This document shows, piece by piece, positions 29,653-38,513 of a stretch of 64,000 bases of DNA. This DNA comes from Aquipseudomonas alcaligenes_A (GTDB lineage: Bacteria > Pseudomonadota > Gammaproteobacteria > Pseudomonadales > Pseudomonadaceae), in the NCBI GenBank assembly GCA_048595745.1, contig CP184361.1; one strand, 5' to 3'. The stretch's first letter is position 1. The number at the start of each line of letters is the position of its first letter. Below the pieces are notes generated by a model, which did not search any database, had not been told where the DNA came from, and was given only the letters and a program-made list of their open reading frames with translations. Both the position numbers and the translations under genes were made by a program.

Positions 29653-30228
29653 ATGGCTCTAGCCCTAATGGCTAGCGCACAGGCCCACGCCTTCGACCTG
29701 TCCGACCTCAGCGCCCAGCTGGCCAAACCCATCGTGGTCCGCGGCCCCTTCGTGCAAGAGAAGCACCTGCGTGCCCTCCCCACCCCGCTGACCAGCCAGG
29801 GCCACTTCACCCTGTCCCGCGACCACGGCCTGCTCTGGCTCCTGCAGAAGCCCCTGAAGCAGGACTACCGCATCGCCGACAGCGGCATCGCCCGCCGCAC
29901 GCCCGATGGCTGGCAACAGCAACCGGGCCAGGACGTCGCCGCCCAGCAGAGCCGCCTGTTCCTCGCCGTGCTCAAGGGTGACCGCAGCGGCCTGGAGCGT
30001 GACTTCGATCTGCAACTCACAGGCGAGCAGAACGCCTGGCAGCTAAAGCTCACCCCGCATTCGCTACTGCTCAAGCAGATCTTCAGCGCCATCCGCATCG
30101 ACGGCGGCGCACTGGTCGAGCGCATCGAACTGATCGAGACCCAGGGTGACCGCACCGTCCTCAAACTGCCGCAGAGCCAGGCGGGCGATGCCCTGACCGC
30201 GCAGGAGCGCGCCGACCTTGTCCCCTAG
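29653..30228 (+). CDS. LolA-like periplasmic carrier of the aryl-polyene cluster (ApeL-like), start uncertain
   Basis: The conserved domain begins at AFDLSDLSAQLAKPIVVRGPFVQEKHLRALPTPLTSQGHF and continues to the end (191 residues from ATG 29653), as in outer-membrane lipoprotein-carrier (COG2834) proteins of APE clusters, which ferry the lipid-linked polyene. From ATG 29653 the signal peptide would be only MALALMASAQAHA, without the usual basic N-terminus. The same frame is open upstream to GTG 28849 through the repeat element, and a TTG at 29572 would supply lysines but has no good ribosome site. I think the element disrupted or replaced the original 5' end. Confidence 0.72.
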   Translation: MALALMASAQAHAFDLSDLSAQLAKPIVVRGPFVQEKHLRALPTPLTSQGHFTLSRDHGLLWLLQKPLKQDYRIADSGIARRTPDGWQQQPGQDVAAQQSRLFLAVLKGDRSGLERDFDLQLTGEQNAWQLKLTPHSLLLKQIFSAIRIDGGALVERIELIETQGDRTVLKLPQSQAGDALTAQERADLVP

Positions 30229-32545
30229 CCTGCAGCAAACCCTGCCGCGCCTGTTCGGCGCACTGCTCCTGGCCCTGCTGGCGCTGGCCGCCTGGCAGTG
30301 GCGCGACGGCCCGCCGGTGCAGGCCAGCATGCTCGCCTTACTGCCCAAGGGGGCTGGCGACGAACTGGTGCAACAGGCCGAGCAGCGCATGCAGGAGCCG
30401 CTGTCGCGCGAGCTGCTGATCCTGATCGGCCATCCACAACGCGAGCGCGCCATCGAACTGGTGCGCCAGGCCGGCGAGCAATGGCAGGCCAGCGGGCGCT
30501 TCGACAAGGTGCAGTGGAGCCTGCAGGCCGATCTCGCACCACTGCGCGCGCAGTTACTCAACAGCCGCCTGGCCCTGCTGGCACCGGCCGAACGCCAGCT
30601 GCTGATCGAACAACCGGATGCTTTTATCCAGCAGCGCGCCGAGCAGCTATTCGACACCTTCGCCGGCTTCGGCCTGCTGCCCACCGAGCAGGACTGGCTG
30701 GGCCTCGGCCTGCGCGCCCAGCAGACGCTCAACCCCGGCAGCCGCATCCAGGCCGACCTCGGCAGCGGCGCTCTGCTGCTGCAGGACGGGTCCACCACCT
30801 GGGCCCTGCTGCGCCTGCGCACACGCGGCGATGCCTTCGACATGCAGGCGCCGCCGCAGATCGCCGCCGCCGTGGTCGAGCTGCGCCAGCAGGTCGAGAA
30901 CCAGGGCGGCCAGCTGCTCGCCGCCGGCGGTGCGCTGCACGCGGCGGCCGGCCAGGCCAAGGCCACCCGCGAAATCGCCCTGATCGGCGGCGGCGCCACC
31001 CTCGGTACCCTGCTCCTGCTCCTGCTGGCCTTCCGCCGCCCGCGCGTGCTGGTCAGCCTGCTGCCGATGGGCGTGGCGCTGCTGGCCGGCTGCACGGCCT
31101 GCGTGCTGGTGTTCGGCCAGATCAATGCGTTGACCCTGGTGCTCGGCGCCAGCCTGGTCGGCGTCGCCGCCGACTACCCGCAGCATTACCTGAGCAAGAG
31201 CTGGGGCGACGGCCCGTGGTCGAGCTGGGGCGCCCTGCGCGAGACCCTGCCGGGCCTGAGCCTGAGCCTGGGCACCAACCTGGCCGGCTATGTGGCGCTG
31301 GCCTTCACGCCCTTCCCGGCGCTGACCCAGATCGCCCTGTTCTCCGCCGCCGGGCTGATCGGCGCCTTCCTGTGCGCGGTGTGCCTGCTACCGGCCTGGC
31401 TAAACAACCTGCGCCTGGCACCACCGGCCAGCCTACGCCGCGCCGCCGAAAGCCTGGTCGAGCGACGTGCACGCCTGCTGGCGCGCACCGGCAGCTGGCC
31501 CTGGCTGCTCGCCCTGCTGGCCTTCTGCGCCGGCGGCCTGTGGCAACTGACGCCGCAGAACGACCTGCGTCAGTGGCTGGGCCAGGAACCGCAGCTGATG
31601 GCCGAAGCCAAGCGCATCGCCGAACTCACCGGGCAGCAGCCCACCAGCCAGTTCTTCCTGGTGCGCGGCGCCGACGAGCAACAGCTGCTGCAACGCCAGG
31701 CCGAACTGAGCCAGCGCCTGGACGCCGCCATCGTCGCCGGCCATCTGCGCGGCTATCGTGCCCTTAGCCAGCTGGCCGCACCGGAGAGCGAGCTGGCGCC
31801 TCTGCGCGCCGCGCTGCAGCAGCTGCCGCAGCACTGGCAACCGCTGCTCGATCTCGGTCTGCCGGAAGCGGCGCTGCGTGCCGAACTGGACGAACTCCTG
31901 AAAACAGCGCAGCCGAATCTGGACCAAGCCCTAGCCGGGCCACTGGGCGAAGCCTGGCGGCCGCTATGGCTGGGCCGCAGTGAGCGTGGAGTAGCCGGTA
32001 TCGTCAGCCTGCAGGGCCTCAATGACACGGCGCTGCTGCAGCAGGCTGCCGCTGGACTGGAGGGCGTGCAGCTGGTCGATCGCCTCGGCGAGCTGAACGG
32101 TCTGTTCGCCGCCACCCAACTCAGCGCCGCCGAACTCAAGCTGATCTCCAGCGCCGCCATCCTCCTGCTGCTGTGCCTGCCCTTCGGCCTCGGCGGCGCA
32201 CTGCGGGTGATCTGCCTGCCGTTGCTCTCGGCCCTGGCGGCACTGGCCTGCCTGGGCTGGCTGGGTCAGCCGCTGACCTTGTTCAGCCTGTTCGGCCTGC
32301 TGCTGATCACCGCCATCGGCGTCGACTACGCCATCCTGATGCGCGAGAACATCGGCGGCCCGGCCGTCAGCCTGCTCGGCACCCTGCTCTCGGCGCTCAC
32401 CGCGTGGATGTCATTCGGCTTGCTGCTGCTCAGCCAGACCCCAGCCATCGCCAACTTCGGCCTGGCCATCAGCCTCGGGCTGCTGTTCTGTTTCCTGCTC
32501 TCACCCTGGGCCGCCGCTCGGCCCACCAAGGAGATACCCGCGTGA
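30218..32545 (+). CDS. MMPL/RND-family exporter of the aryl-polyene cluster (ApeM-like)
   Basis: 775 residues with the two-half RND/MMPL plan: a first membrane helix (13-28), a periplasmic domain of about 220 residues, helices from IALIGGGATLGTLLLLLLAF to LLPAWLNN, a second periplasmic domain, and a second helix group from LKLISSAAILLLLCLPFG onward. It is expected to extract the lipid-linked polyene from the inner membrane and hand it to the LolA-like carrier. TTG 30218 overlaps the upstream stop, with an AGGAG at 30202-30206. The downstream gene starts within its stop codon. Confidence 0.88.
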   Translation: MSPSLQQTLPRLFGALLLALLALAAWQWRDGPPVQASMLALLPKGAGDELVQQAEQRMQEPLSRELLILIGHPQRERAIELVRQAGEQWQASGRFDKVQWSLQADLAPLRAQLLNSRLALLAPAERQLLIEQPDAFIQQRAEQLFDTFAGFGLLPTEQDWLGLGLRAQQTLNPGSRIQADLGSGALLLQDGSTTWALLRLRTRGDAFDMQAPPQIAAAVVELRQQVENQGGQLLAAGGALHAAAGQAKATREIALIGGGATLGTLLLLLLAFRRPRVLVSLLPMGVALLAGCTACVLVFGQINALTLVLGASLVGVAADYPQHYLSKSWGDGPWSSWGALRETLPGLSLSLGTNLAGYVALAFTPFPALTQIALFSAAGLIGAFLCAVCLLPAWLNNLRLAPPASLRRAAESLVERRARLLARTGSWPWLLALLAFCAGGLWQLTPQNDLRQWLGQEPQLMAEAKRIAELTGQQPTSQFFLVRGADEQQLLQRQAELSQRLDAAIVAGHLRGYRALSQLAAPESELAPLRAALQQLPQHWQPLLDLGLPEAALRAELDELLKTAQPNLDQALAGPLGEAWRPLWLGRSERGVAGIVSLQGLNDTALLQQAAAGLEGVQLVDRLGELNGLFAATQLSAAELKLISSAAILLLLCLPFGLGGALRVICLPLLSALAALACLGWLGQPLTLFSLFGLLLITAIGVDYAILMRENIGGPAVSLLGTLLSALTAWMSFGLLLLSQTPAIANFGLAISLGLLFCFLLSPWAAARPTKEIPA

Positions 32546-33690
32546 GCGTGCTCGGCTTCTGGCTACTGGCCCTGGCGATCTACGCCCTGGTGGCGATCAT
32601 CGGCGGGCGCCGGCTGATTCCCATCGTCGGCCAGTTGCTGGTCGCCGCCATCGCGATTCCCGCCGTCCTGCTGCTCTGGGTTGAGCCGCACTGGCAGCTG
32701 AGCGCCGCCGACCTGCTGGCGCCGACCTGGCTGAACCTGGCCTACGGCCTGTGCTTCGCCCTGCTGCTGGGCTACATCCTCAGCGACGTGATCGACCTGG
32801 ACCTCAGCCCGGCCTGCGTGAAGATCGCCCTGCCCAGTTTCCTGGTGCCGATGCTGGCAGGCCTCGCCTGCTCGCTCTGGCTGCTGCCGGGCGAGCGCAG
32901 CTGGCTCAGTTCGGTGGGCATCGGCTTGCTGTTTTCGATCACCGCGATTCCGGTGCTCTACCTGTTCCTGCAGAGCATCGGCTACCCGGCGGAAGCCACG
33001 AAGCGCCTGCTGCATGCGGCGATCCTGATGGACTTCCTGTGCTGGAGCCTATTCGGCCTGGCGCAGGGCAGCAGCAACCCCGCCGCCCTGCTGTGGCCGC
33101 TGCTGGCGGCTGCGCTGCCACTCGCACTGCGCCTGCTCAAGCTGCGCCAGCCACTGTTCTACAGCTTGCCGTTCTTCGCCTTGATGCTGCTGTTCCAGCA
33201 GCTGGGTCTCAACGCCCTGGTCTTCGGCATCGCCTACATGCTGTGCATGGGCTGGCTCGGGCAGCCCTTCGTATTGCCGCTGCCGCTGCGCCAGTGGAAG
33301 CTGCTGATCAACGGCCTGGCGGTGCCGCTGATCCTGACGTTCGGCGTGCTGCGCGTGGATTTCCATGGCATAGGTCAAGACACCTCCTGGACGGTGATCG
33401 CTATCCTCCTGGCGCTGCCGGTCCTGAGCAAAATGCTCGGCAGCTGGCTCGGTCTGCACTGGGCCGACCCGAGCGCCACAGCGCGGGTGAAGTGGCGCGA
33501 GAGCCTGCTGCTGAACATCCGCGGCCTCACCGAGATTGTCTTCCTCAACCTGCTCCTGCAGCTGCAGCTGATCGACGCGCTGATCTACTTCGGCCTGCTG
33601 CTGATGAGCCTGTTCTCCACTCTGCTGCCGGCACTGCTCGGCCGCCCTGCTGATAAAAACGAGGCACGAAGCCGCTATGAAGTCTCCTGA
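32542..33690 (+). CDS. CPA2-like cation/proton antiporter-type membrane protein in the aryl-polyene cluster
   Basis: 382 residues from GTG 32542, which overlaps the exporter stop and has AAGGAG at 32528-32533. There are about eleven to twelve hydrophobic segments. Family-like signatures: FSITAIPVLYLFL (131-143) and, near the end, NIRGLTEIVFLN (Arg327, Glu331), both reminiscent of KefB/NhaA-like CPA2 exchangers. The position of the ion-binding Asp pair reads Met163-Asp164 (HAAILMDFLCW), so only one acidic residue is obvious. It may consume or build the gradient for export, or regulate pH around the pathway. Function is inferred only. Confidence 0.7.
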   Translation: MSVLGFWLLALAIYALVAIIGGRRLIPIVGQLLVAAIAIPAVLLLWVEPHWQLSAADLLAPTWLNLAYGLCFALLLGYILSDVIDLDLSPACVKIALPSFLVPMLAGLACSLWLLPGERSWLSSVGIGLLFSITAIPVLYLFLQSIGYPAEATKRLLHAAILMDFLCWSLFGLAQGSSNPAALLWPLLAAALPLALRLLKLRQPLFYSLPFFALMLLFQQLGLNALVFGIAYMLCMGWLGQPFVLPLPLRQWKLLINGLAVPLILTFGVLRVDFHGIGQDTSWTVIAILLALPVLSKMLGSWLGLHWADPSATARVKWRESLLLNIRGLTEIVFLNLLLQLQLIDALIYFGLLLMSLFSTLLPALLGRPADKNEARSRYEVS

Positions 33691-34924
33691 ACTCGAACAA
33701 CGCCAGGTCGTCGTCATCGGCGCCGGGCCCTCCGGGGCCATCGCGGCGGCCATCCTCAAGCGCCAGGGCCGCGATGTACTGGTGCTGGAGCGCCAGCGCT
33801 TCCCGCGCTTCTCCATCGGCGAGAGCCTGCTGTCGCACTGCCTGGACTTCGTCGAGGAAGCCGGCATGCTCGAAGCAGTGCAGGCCGCCGGTTTCCAGAC
33901 CAAACATGGCGCGGCCTTCGCCTGGGGCGAGCGCTACACCGAGTTCGACTTCCGCGACAAGTTCACCGAGGGCAAGGGCTCGACCTACCAGGTGATCCGT
34001 GCCGACTTCGACAAGCTGCTGGCCGACCAGGCCGAACTGCAGGGCGTGGAGATCCGCTACGAGGAAGAAATCTTCGCCGCCGACTTTGCTGGCGACTGCC
34101 CGCGCCTGTCGGTGCGCCGCCTGGCCGATGGCCACGAATACACCGTCGAATGCGCCTTCGTCCTCGACGGCAGCGGCTACGGCCGCGTGCTGCCGCGTCT
34201 GCTAGACCTCGACACGCCGTCGTCCTTCCCGATTCGCCAGGCGGTGTTCACCCATATCGAGGACCGCATCGACCCGGCCAGCGGCTTCGACCGCGAGAAG
34301 ATCCTCATCACCACCCATCCCACGCTGCGCGACGTGTGGTTCTGGACCATTCCGTTCAGCAACGGCCGCTGCTCGCTGGGCGTGGTGTCCGCCGCCGAGC
34401 ACTACGAGGGCTACCCCAAGGATCTCGACGCCTGCCTCAAGCAGTTTGTCGCCGAGACGCCGTCGCTGAGCCGGGTGCTGCAGAATGCCGTGTGGGATAC
34501 CCCGGCGCGCGCCATCGGCGGCTACTCGGCCAACGTCAAGAGCCTGCACGGTCCGGGCTTCGCCCTGCTGGGCAACGCCGCCGAGTTCCTCGACCCGGTA
34601 TTCAGCTCCGGCGTGACCATCGCCATGCGCTCGGCGAGCATGGCCGCCACGCTGCTGCATCGCCAGCTCGGCGGCGAGGCGGTGGACTGGGAGAACGAAT
34701 TCGCCATCCCGCTCAAGCGCGGCGTGGATACGTTCCGCGTGTACGTGCAGGGTTGGTACGATGGCAGCTTCCAGGACGTGATCTTCTACGAGAAGGCCCA
34801 ACCGGAGATCCGCCGCATGATCTGCTCGATCCTTGCCGGCTACGCCTGGGACGAGAAGAACCCCTATGTCGCCGAGCCCAAGCGCCGCCTGGGTGTGCTC
34901 GCCGAACTCTGCTCCCCCACTTAA
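33677..34924 (+). CDS. Flavin-dependent halogenase-like oxidoreductase
   Basis: 415 residues. The FAD dinucleotide-binding motif VVVIGAGPSGAIAAAIL is at residues 11-27 and GESLL at 49-53. Both hallmarks of flavin-dependent halogenases are present: WFWTIP (W-x-W-x-I-P, residues 221-226) and FLDPVFSSG (F-x-x-P-x-x-S-x-G). Lys76 in GFQTKHGAAF is a candidate for the catalytic lysine. Such enzymes use FADH2, oxygen and halide to halogenate aromatic rings. In this pathway the aryl head group is the natural target, as in brominated xanthomonadins; hydroxylation cannot be excluded. It overlaps the antiporter gene by 14 bases. Confidence 0.82.
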   Translation: MKSPELEQRQVVVIGAGPSGAIAAAILKRQGRDVLVLERQRFPRFSIGESLLSHCLDFVEEAGMLEAVQAAGFQTKHGAAFAWGERYTEFDFRDKFTEGKGSTYQVIRADFDKLLADQAELQGVEIRYEEEIFAADFAGDCPRLSVRRLADGHEYTVECAFVLDGSGYGRVLPRLLDLDTPSSFPIRQAVFTHIEDRIDPASGFDREKILITTHPTLRDVWFWTIPFSNGRCSLGVVSAAEHYEGYPKDLDACLKQFVAETPSLSRVLQNAVWDTPARAIGGYSANVKSLHGPGFALLGNAAEFLDPVFSSGVTIAMRSASMAATLLHRQLGGEAVDWENEFAIPLKRGVDTFRVYVQGWYDGSFQDVIFYEKAQPEIRRMICSILAGYAWDEKNPYVAEPKRRLGVLAELCSPT

Positions 34925-34938
34925 GGACAGCCACCGCA

Positions 34939-35652
34939 ATGGAACGCGCCGCCGCCACCTACGTCGAGGAAACCCGCTTCGGCTTCTGGTTCCTGCAGAG
35001 CCATGTCTGGCAGCACCATGTGCTGCGCGTGGCGATCAACGACCTCAAGCGCCTGATCGATGCACCACTGCCGCAGGCGCCGGTGCTGCTCGATGCCGGC
35101 TGCGGCCAGGGCCGCTCGTTTCGCCTGCTGCAGGAAGCCTTCGCCCCGGCGCGACTGATCGGCCTGGATGCCGACCCGCACAGCCTCGACTGCTCGCGCG
35201 CCGAAGCCGAGCAGCTGGGCCTCGACGTGCAGCTGATCGCCAGCGACTGCGCCAGCATCCAGTTGCCCGACGCATCCGTGGATATCCTGTTCTGCCACCA
35301 GACCTTCCACCATCTGGTCGAACAGGAGCGCGCCCTGGCCGAGTTCTGGCGCGTGCTGAAGCCGGGCGGCCTGCTGCTGTTCGCCGAGTCGACCAAGTTC
35401 TACATCGACACCTGGGTGATCCGCTGGCTGTTCCGCCATCCGATGCACGTGCAGAAGAGCGCCGAGGAGTACCTGGGCATGCTGCGCGCGCAGGGCTTCC
35501 AATTCGAGGCAGGCAATGTCTCCTACCCCTACCTGTGGTGGAGCCGCTCCAGAGACTTCGGCCTGCTCGAACGCTGGGGCATCCTGCAGCCCAAGCCGTT
35601 CGGCCAGCGCGACGAGACGCTGGTCAATGTGGTGGCGCGCAAGCCGTGCTGA
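34939..35652 (+). CDS. SAM-dependent methyltransferase of the aryl-polyene cluster (ApeA-like)
   Basis: 237 residues, class I methyltransferase fold. Motif I is VLLDAGCGQGRSF (about 51-63); motif II/III lies in IGLDADPHS and VDILFCHQTFHHLVEQERAL; and the LKPGGLLLFAEST block follows. The aryl polyenes of related clusters carry methyl or methoxy groups on the ring, so O- or C-methylation of the aryl head is likely. ATG 34939 follows the halogenase-like stop by 14 bases. It may act together with the halogenase on the same ring. Confidence 0.85.
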   Translation: MERAAATYVEETRFGFWFLQSHVWQHHVLRVAINDLKRLIDAPLPQAPVLLDAGCGQGRSFRLLQEAFAPARLIGLDADPHSLDCSRAEAEQLGLDVQLIASDCASIQLPDASVDILFCHQTFHHLVEQERALAEFWRVLKPGGLLLFAESTKFYIDTWVIRWLFRHPMHVQKSAEEYLGMLRAQGFQFEAGNVSYPYLWWSRSRDFGLLERWGILQPKPFGQRDETLVNVVARKPC

Positions 35653-36143
35653 CCCGTGTCCTCCTGCTTGCCCTGGTTCTGCTGCTCGGCGCCTGCGCCG
35701 GGCATACGCCCGTGCCGCTCGACAGTCCACGGCTGGCGGCGGAGTTGCCGCTTAGTCTGCAGGTCGAGCGCACGCAGCATGGTGAGCAGCGCGACTGGCT
35801 GTTGGTGATCCAGGCCGAAGGCCAGGCCCTGCGCTGGTCGCTGTTCGACCCGCTCGGCGTGCCACTGGCGCGTCAGCTGCTGGAGCGCGGCGAGTGGCGC
35901 AACGACGGCCTGCTGCCACCCAATGCCGAGGCCCGCGAGCTGTTCGCCGCCCTGCTGTTCGCCCTGACCGCCGATGACGCACTACAGACCTACCCGGCCA
36001 GCAGTTGGCAGCGCGACGCCGATGGTCAGCGCCGGCTTAACCCGGACTGGCGAATCCGCTACCGTTCCGCCCTGGATTTCACCCTCGCCGCCCCCGACCT
36101 GAGCTACCGGGTGCGCGCGCTGAATCAAGAAGAAGGCAACTGA
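35646..36143 (+). CDS. DUF3261 outer-membrane lipoprotein of the aryl-polyene cluster (ApeN-like)
   Basis: 165 residues beginning MLTRVLLLALVLLLGACAGH from GTG 35646, with a lipobox at LGAC (Cys17). The body (SLQVERTQHGEQRDWLLVIQAEGQALRWSLFDPLGVPLARQLL) matches the small DUF3261 lipoproteins that accompany aryl-polyene exporters, probably anchored in the outer membrane as the acceptor for the transported pigment. The GTG overlaps the methyltransferase stop region by seven bases, and its TGA overlaps the next ATG. Confidence 0.83.
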   Translation: MLTRVLLLALVLLLGACAGHTPVPLDSPRLAAELPLSLQVERTQHGEQRDWLLVIQAEGQALRWSLFDPLGVPLARQLLERGEWRNDGLLPPNAEARELFAALLFALTADDALQTYPASSWQRDADGQRRLNPDWRIRYRSALDFTLAAPDLSYRVRALNQEEGN

Positions 36144-37330
36144 TGCCCAGCTATTTGAATGCCCTCGGCCTGCTGTGCGCCCTGGGCGAAGGCAAGCAGG
36201 CGGTGGCCGACGCGCTGCTGGCCGGCGACGCCTCCGGCATGCGCGCCGAGGACGGCTGGGTCAGCGACCGCCGCCTCACCGTCGGCGCCGTGCATGGCGC
36301 CCTGCCGCAGATGCCAGCCGGCTTCGCCGCAGCCCATAGCCGTAACAACCAGCTGCTACTGGCCGCCGCCTTGCAGATCGAGTCCGAGCTGCGCGCCGCC
36401 ATCACCCGTTACGGCGCTACCCGCGTCGGCCTGGTGCTGGGTACCAGTACCTCGGGCATCCGCGAGGCCAGCGACGGTATCGCGCGCTTCTTCAGGGAGG
36501 GCGAGCTGCCCGCCGACTACCACTACGCCCAGCAGGAGATGGCCGCGCCGGCCACTTTCCTCGCCGACTGGCTGGGCCTCAAAGGCCCGGTGTACTGCCA
36601 GTCCACCGCCTGCACCTCCAGCGCCCGCGCGCTGCTCAGCGCCCATCGTCTGCTGCAGCAGGGCCTGTGCGACGCGGTGATCTGCGGCGGCGTGGACAGC
36701 CTGTGCCGCCTGACCCTGAACGGCTTCTCGGCGCTCGAAGCGGTGTCCGCCGAGCCATGCAACCCGTTCTCGGTGAACCGCCACGGCATCAATATCGGCG
36801 AGGGTGCCGCCCTCTTTCTGATGACCCGCGAAACCAGCCCGATCGCCTTCCTCGGCGGCGGTGCCAGCTCCGACGCGCACCATATTTCCGCGCCGCACCC
36901 GCAAGGCCTCGGCGCCCGCGCGGCGATGGAGAAAGCCCTGGCCAGCGCCGGCCTGCAGGCCAACGAGATCGACTACCTCAACCTGCACGGCACCGCCACC
37001 ACGCACAACGACGCCATGGAAAGCCATGCCGTGCATGGGCTGTTCCCGGCCACGCTGCCCTGCTCCTCGACCAAGCCGCTGACCGGCCACACCCTGGGCG
37101 CCGCCGGCGCGCTGGAGGCGGCCTTCTGCTGGCTGGCCCTGAGCGAGTACAACCGTGACGGCCTGCTGCCGCCGCATCGCTGGGACGGCCAGGCCGATCC
37201 GGCGCTGGCGCCGCTTCGCCTGGTCGGCGCCGGTGATCGCCTGCAGAGAACGGCGGGGCGCCGGCTGATGAGCAACTCCTTCGCCTTCGGCGGCAATAAC
37301 GTCGCGCTGATCCTGGGTGATGCGCCATGA
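36143..37330 (+). CDS. Beta-ketoacyl-ACP synthase, elongating type (ApeO-like)
   Basis: 395 residues, FabF/KAS II fold. The complete Cys-His-His triad is present: Cys157 in QSTACTSSA, His282 in NLHGTATTH and His316 in PLTGHTLGAAGA, with Lys311. In characterised aryl-polyene systems this active ketosynthase pairs with the Cys-less ApeC-type subunit to extend the chain from malonyl-ACP. It starts within the stop codon of the lipoprotein gene and overlaps the dehydratase by four bases. Confidence 0.9.
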   Translation: MPSYLNALGLLCALGEGKQAVADALLAGDASGMRAEDGWVSDRRLTVGAVHGALPQMPAGFAAAHSRNNQLLLAAALQIESELRAAITRYGATRVGLVLGTSTSGIREASDGIARFFREGELPADYHYAQQEMAAPATFLADWLGLKGPVYCQSTACTSSARALLSAHRLLQQGLCDAVICGGVDSLCRLTLNGFSALEAVSAEPCNPFSVNRHGINIGEGAALFLMTRETSPIAFLGGGASSDAHHISAPHPQGLGARAAMEKALASAGLQANEIDYLNLHGTATTHNDAMESHAVHGLFPATLPCSSTKPLTGHTLGAAGALEAAFCWLALSEYNRDGLLPPHRWDGQADPALAPLRLVGAGDRLQRTAGRRLMSNSFAFGGNNVALILGDAP

Positions 37331-37788
37331 GCCAGTGGCCGATCGCCGAGCTGATCCCGCATGCCGCCGACATGATCCTGATCGACGAGGTCGTCAGCTT
37401 CGGCGCCGAAGACATCGAGACCCGCCTGACCGTGCGCCCCGGCGGCCTGTTCAACCAGGAAGACGGTAGCCTGCCGGCCTGGGTCGGCATCGAGCTGATG
37501 GCGCAGAGCATCGCCGCCTACGCCGGGTGCCAGGCACGCCAGGCCGGCCTGCCGGTGGAGCTGGGCTTCCTCCTCGGCACGCGCAAGTTCGAGTGCAATG
37601 TCGAGCGTTTCCCGGCCGGCACCGAACTGCGTATCAGAGCCCTGCGCTCGCTGCAGGACGACAACGGCATGGGCGTGTTCGAGTGCCACCTGGATGGCCC
37701 CGATATCCATGCCGAGGCACGCCTCAATGTGTTCCGCCCGCCGGAAGTGGCGAGCTATCTACAAGAACAGCAAGAGCAATCGCAATGA
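37327..37788 (+). CDS. 3-hydroxyacyl-ACP dehydratase, hotdog fold (ApeP-like)
   Basis: 153 residues. The FabA/FabZ-like layout is seen in ELIPHAADMILIDEV (active His12 region) and WVGIELMAQSIAAYAG (helix with Glu). The paired acidic/His residues are compatible with dehydratase activity. In studied systems such a subunit forms a heteromer with a second dehydratase, here the one fused to the ligase at 23443-25104. It makes the conjugated double bonds of the polyene. Confidence 0.88.
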   Translation: MSQWPIAELIPHAADMILIDEVVSFGAEDIETRLTVRPGGLFNQEDGSLPAWVGIELMAQSIAAYAGCQARQAGLPVELGFLLGTRKFECNVERFPAGTELRIRALRSLQDDNGMGVFECHLDGPDIHAEARLNVFRPPEVASYLQEQQEQSQ

Positions 37789-38513
37789 CTGAAACCATCC
37801 TGGTCACCGGCTCCAGCCGCGGCATCGGCAGGGCCATCGCCCTGCGCCTGGCCCGCTCCGGTTACGACATCGTCCTGCACTGCCGCTCGCGCCGCGATGA
37901 GGCCGAGGCCGTGCAGGCACAGATCGCCGAACTGGGCCGACAAGCACGCATCCTGCAGTTCGACGTGTCCGACCGCGCCGCCTGCCGCGCGGCGCTGGAG
38001 GCCGATGTGGAACAACACGGCGCCTACTATGGCGTGGTGTGCAACGCCGGCCTGACCCGCGACGGCGCCTTCCCGGCCCTCTCGGACGACGACTGGGACC
38101 AGGTGCTGCGCACCAACCTGGACGGTTTCTACAACGTGCTGCACCCGCTGACCATGCCGATGATCCGCCGCCGCAAGGCCGGACGCATCGTCTGCATCAC
38201 CTCGGTGTCCGGGCTGATCGGCAACCGCGGCCAAGTCAACTACAGCGCCTCCAAGGCCGGTGTGATCGGCGCCGCCAAGGCCCTGGCCATCGAGCTGGGC
38301 AAGCGCAAGATCACGGTCAACTGCGTGGCACCGGGGCTGATCGACACCGAGATCCTCGACGAACAGGTACCGGTGGAGGAAATCCTCAAGATGGTGCCGG
38401 CCGCGCGCATGGGCACCCCGGAAGAAGTGGCCGGCGCGGTGAATTTCCTGATGTCCGAGGAGGCGGCGTACATTACCCGCCAGGTCCTCGCGGTGAACGG
38501 TGGTCTGTGCTGA
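37785..38513 (+). CDS. 3-oxoacyl-ACP reductase, FabG type (ApeQ-like)
   Basis: 242-residue short-chain dehydrogenase. The NADPH motif is TGSSRGIGRAIA (8-19), and the catalytic Ser140-Tyr153-Lys157 are in ITSVSG and NYSASKAG. It reduces each beta-keto intermediate before dehydration. The start ATG 37785 lies within the stop region of the dehydratase gene, and its own stop overlaps the following ketosynthase start. Confidence 0.92.
   Translation: MTETILVTGSSRGIGRAIALRLARSGYDIVLHCRSRRDEAEAVQAQIAELGRQARILQFDVSDRAACRAALEADVEQHGAYYGVVCNAGLTRDGAFPALSDDDWDQVLRTNLDGFYNVLHPLTMPMIRRRKAGRIVCITSVSGLIGNRGQVNYSASKAGVIGAAKALAIELGKRKITVNCVAPGLIDTEILDEQVPVEEILKMVPAARMGTPEEVAGAVNFLMSEEAAYITRQVLAVNGGLC

Noticed and set aside
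28849..30228. A 459-residue fusion protein including the repeat region
   Set aside because: The first 268 codons follow the inverted repeat and match no protein family; only the part from about 29653 is conserved. It is kept as a possible aberrant leader in the findings.
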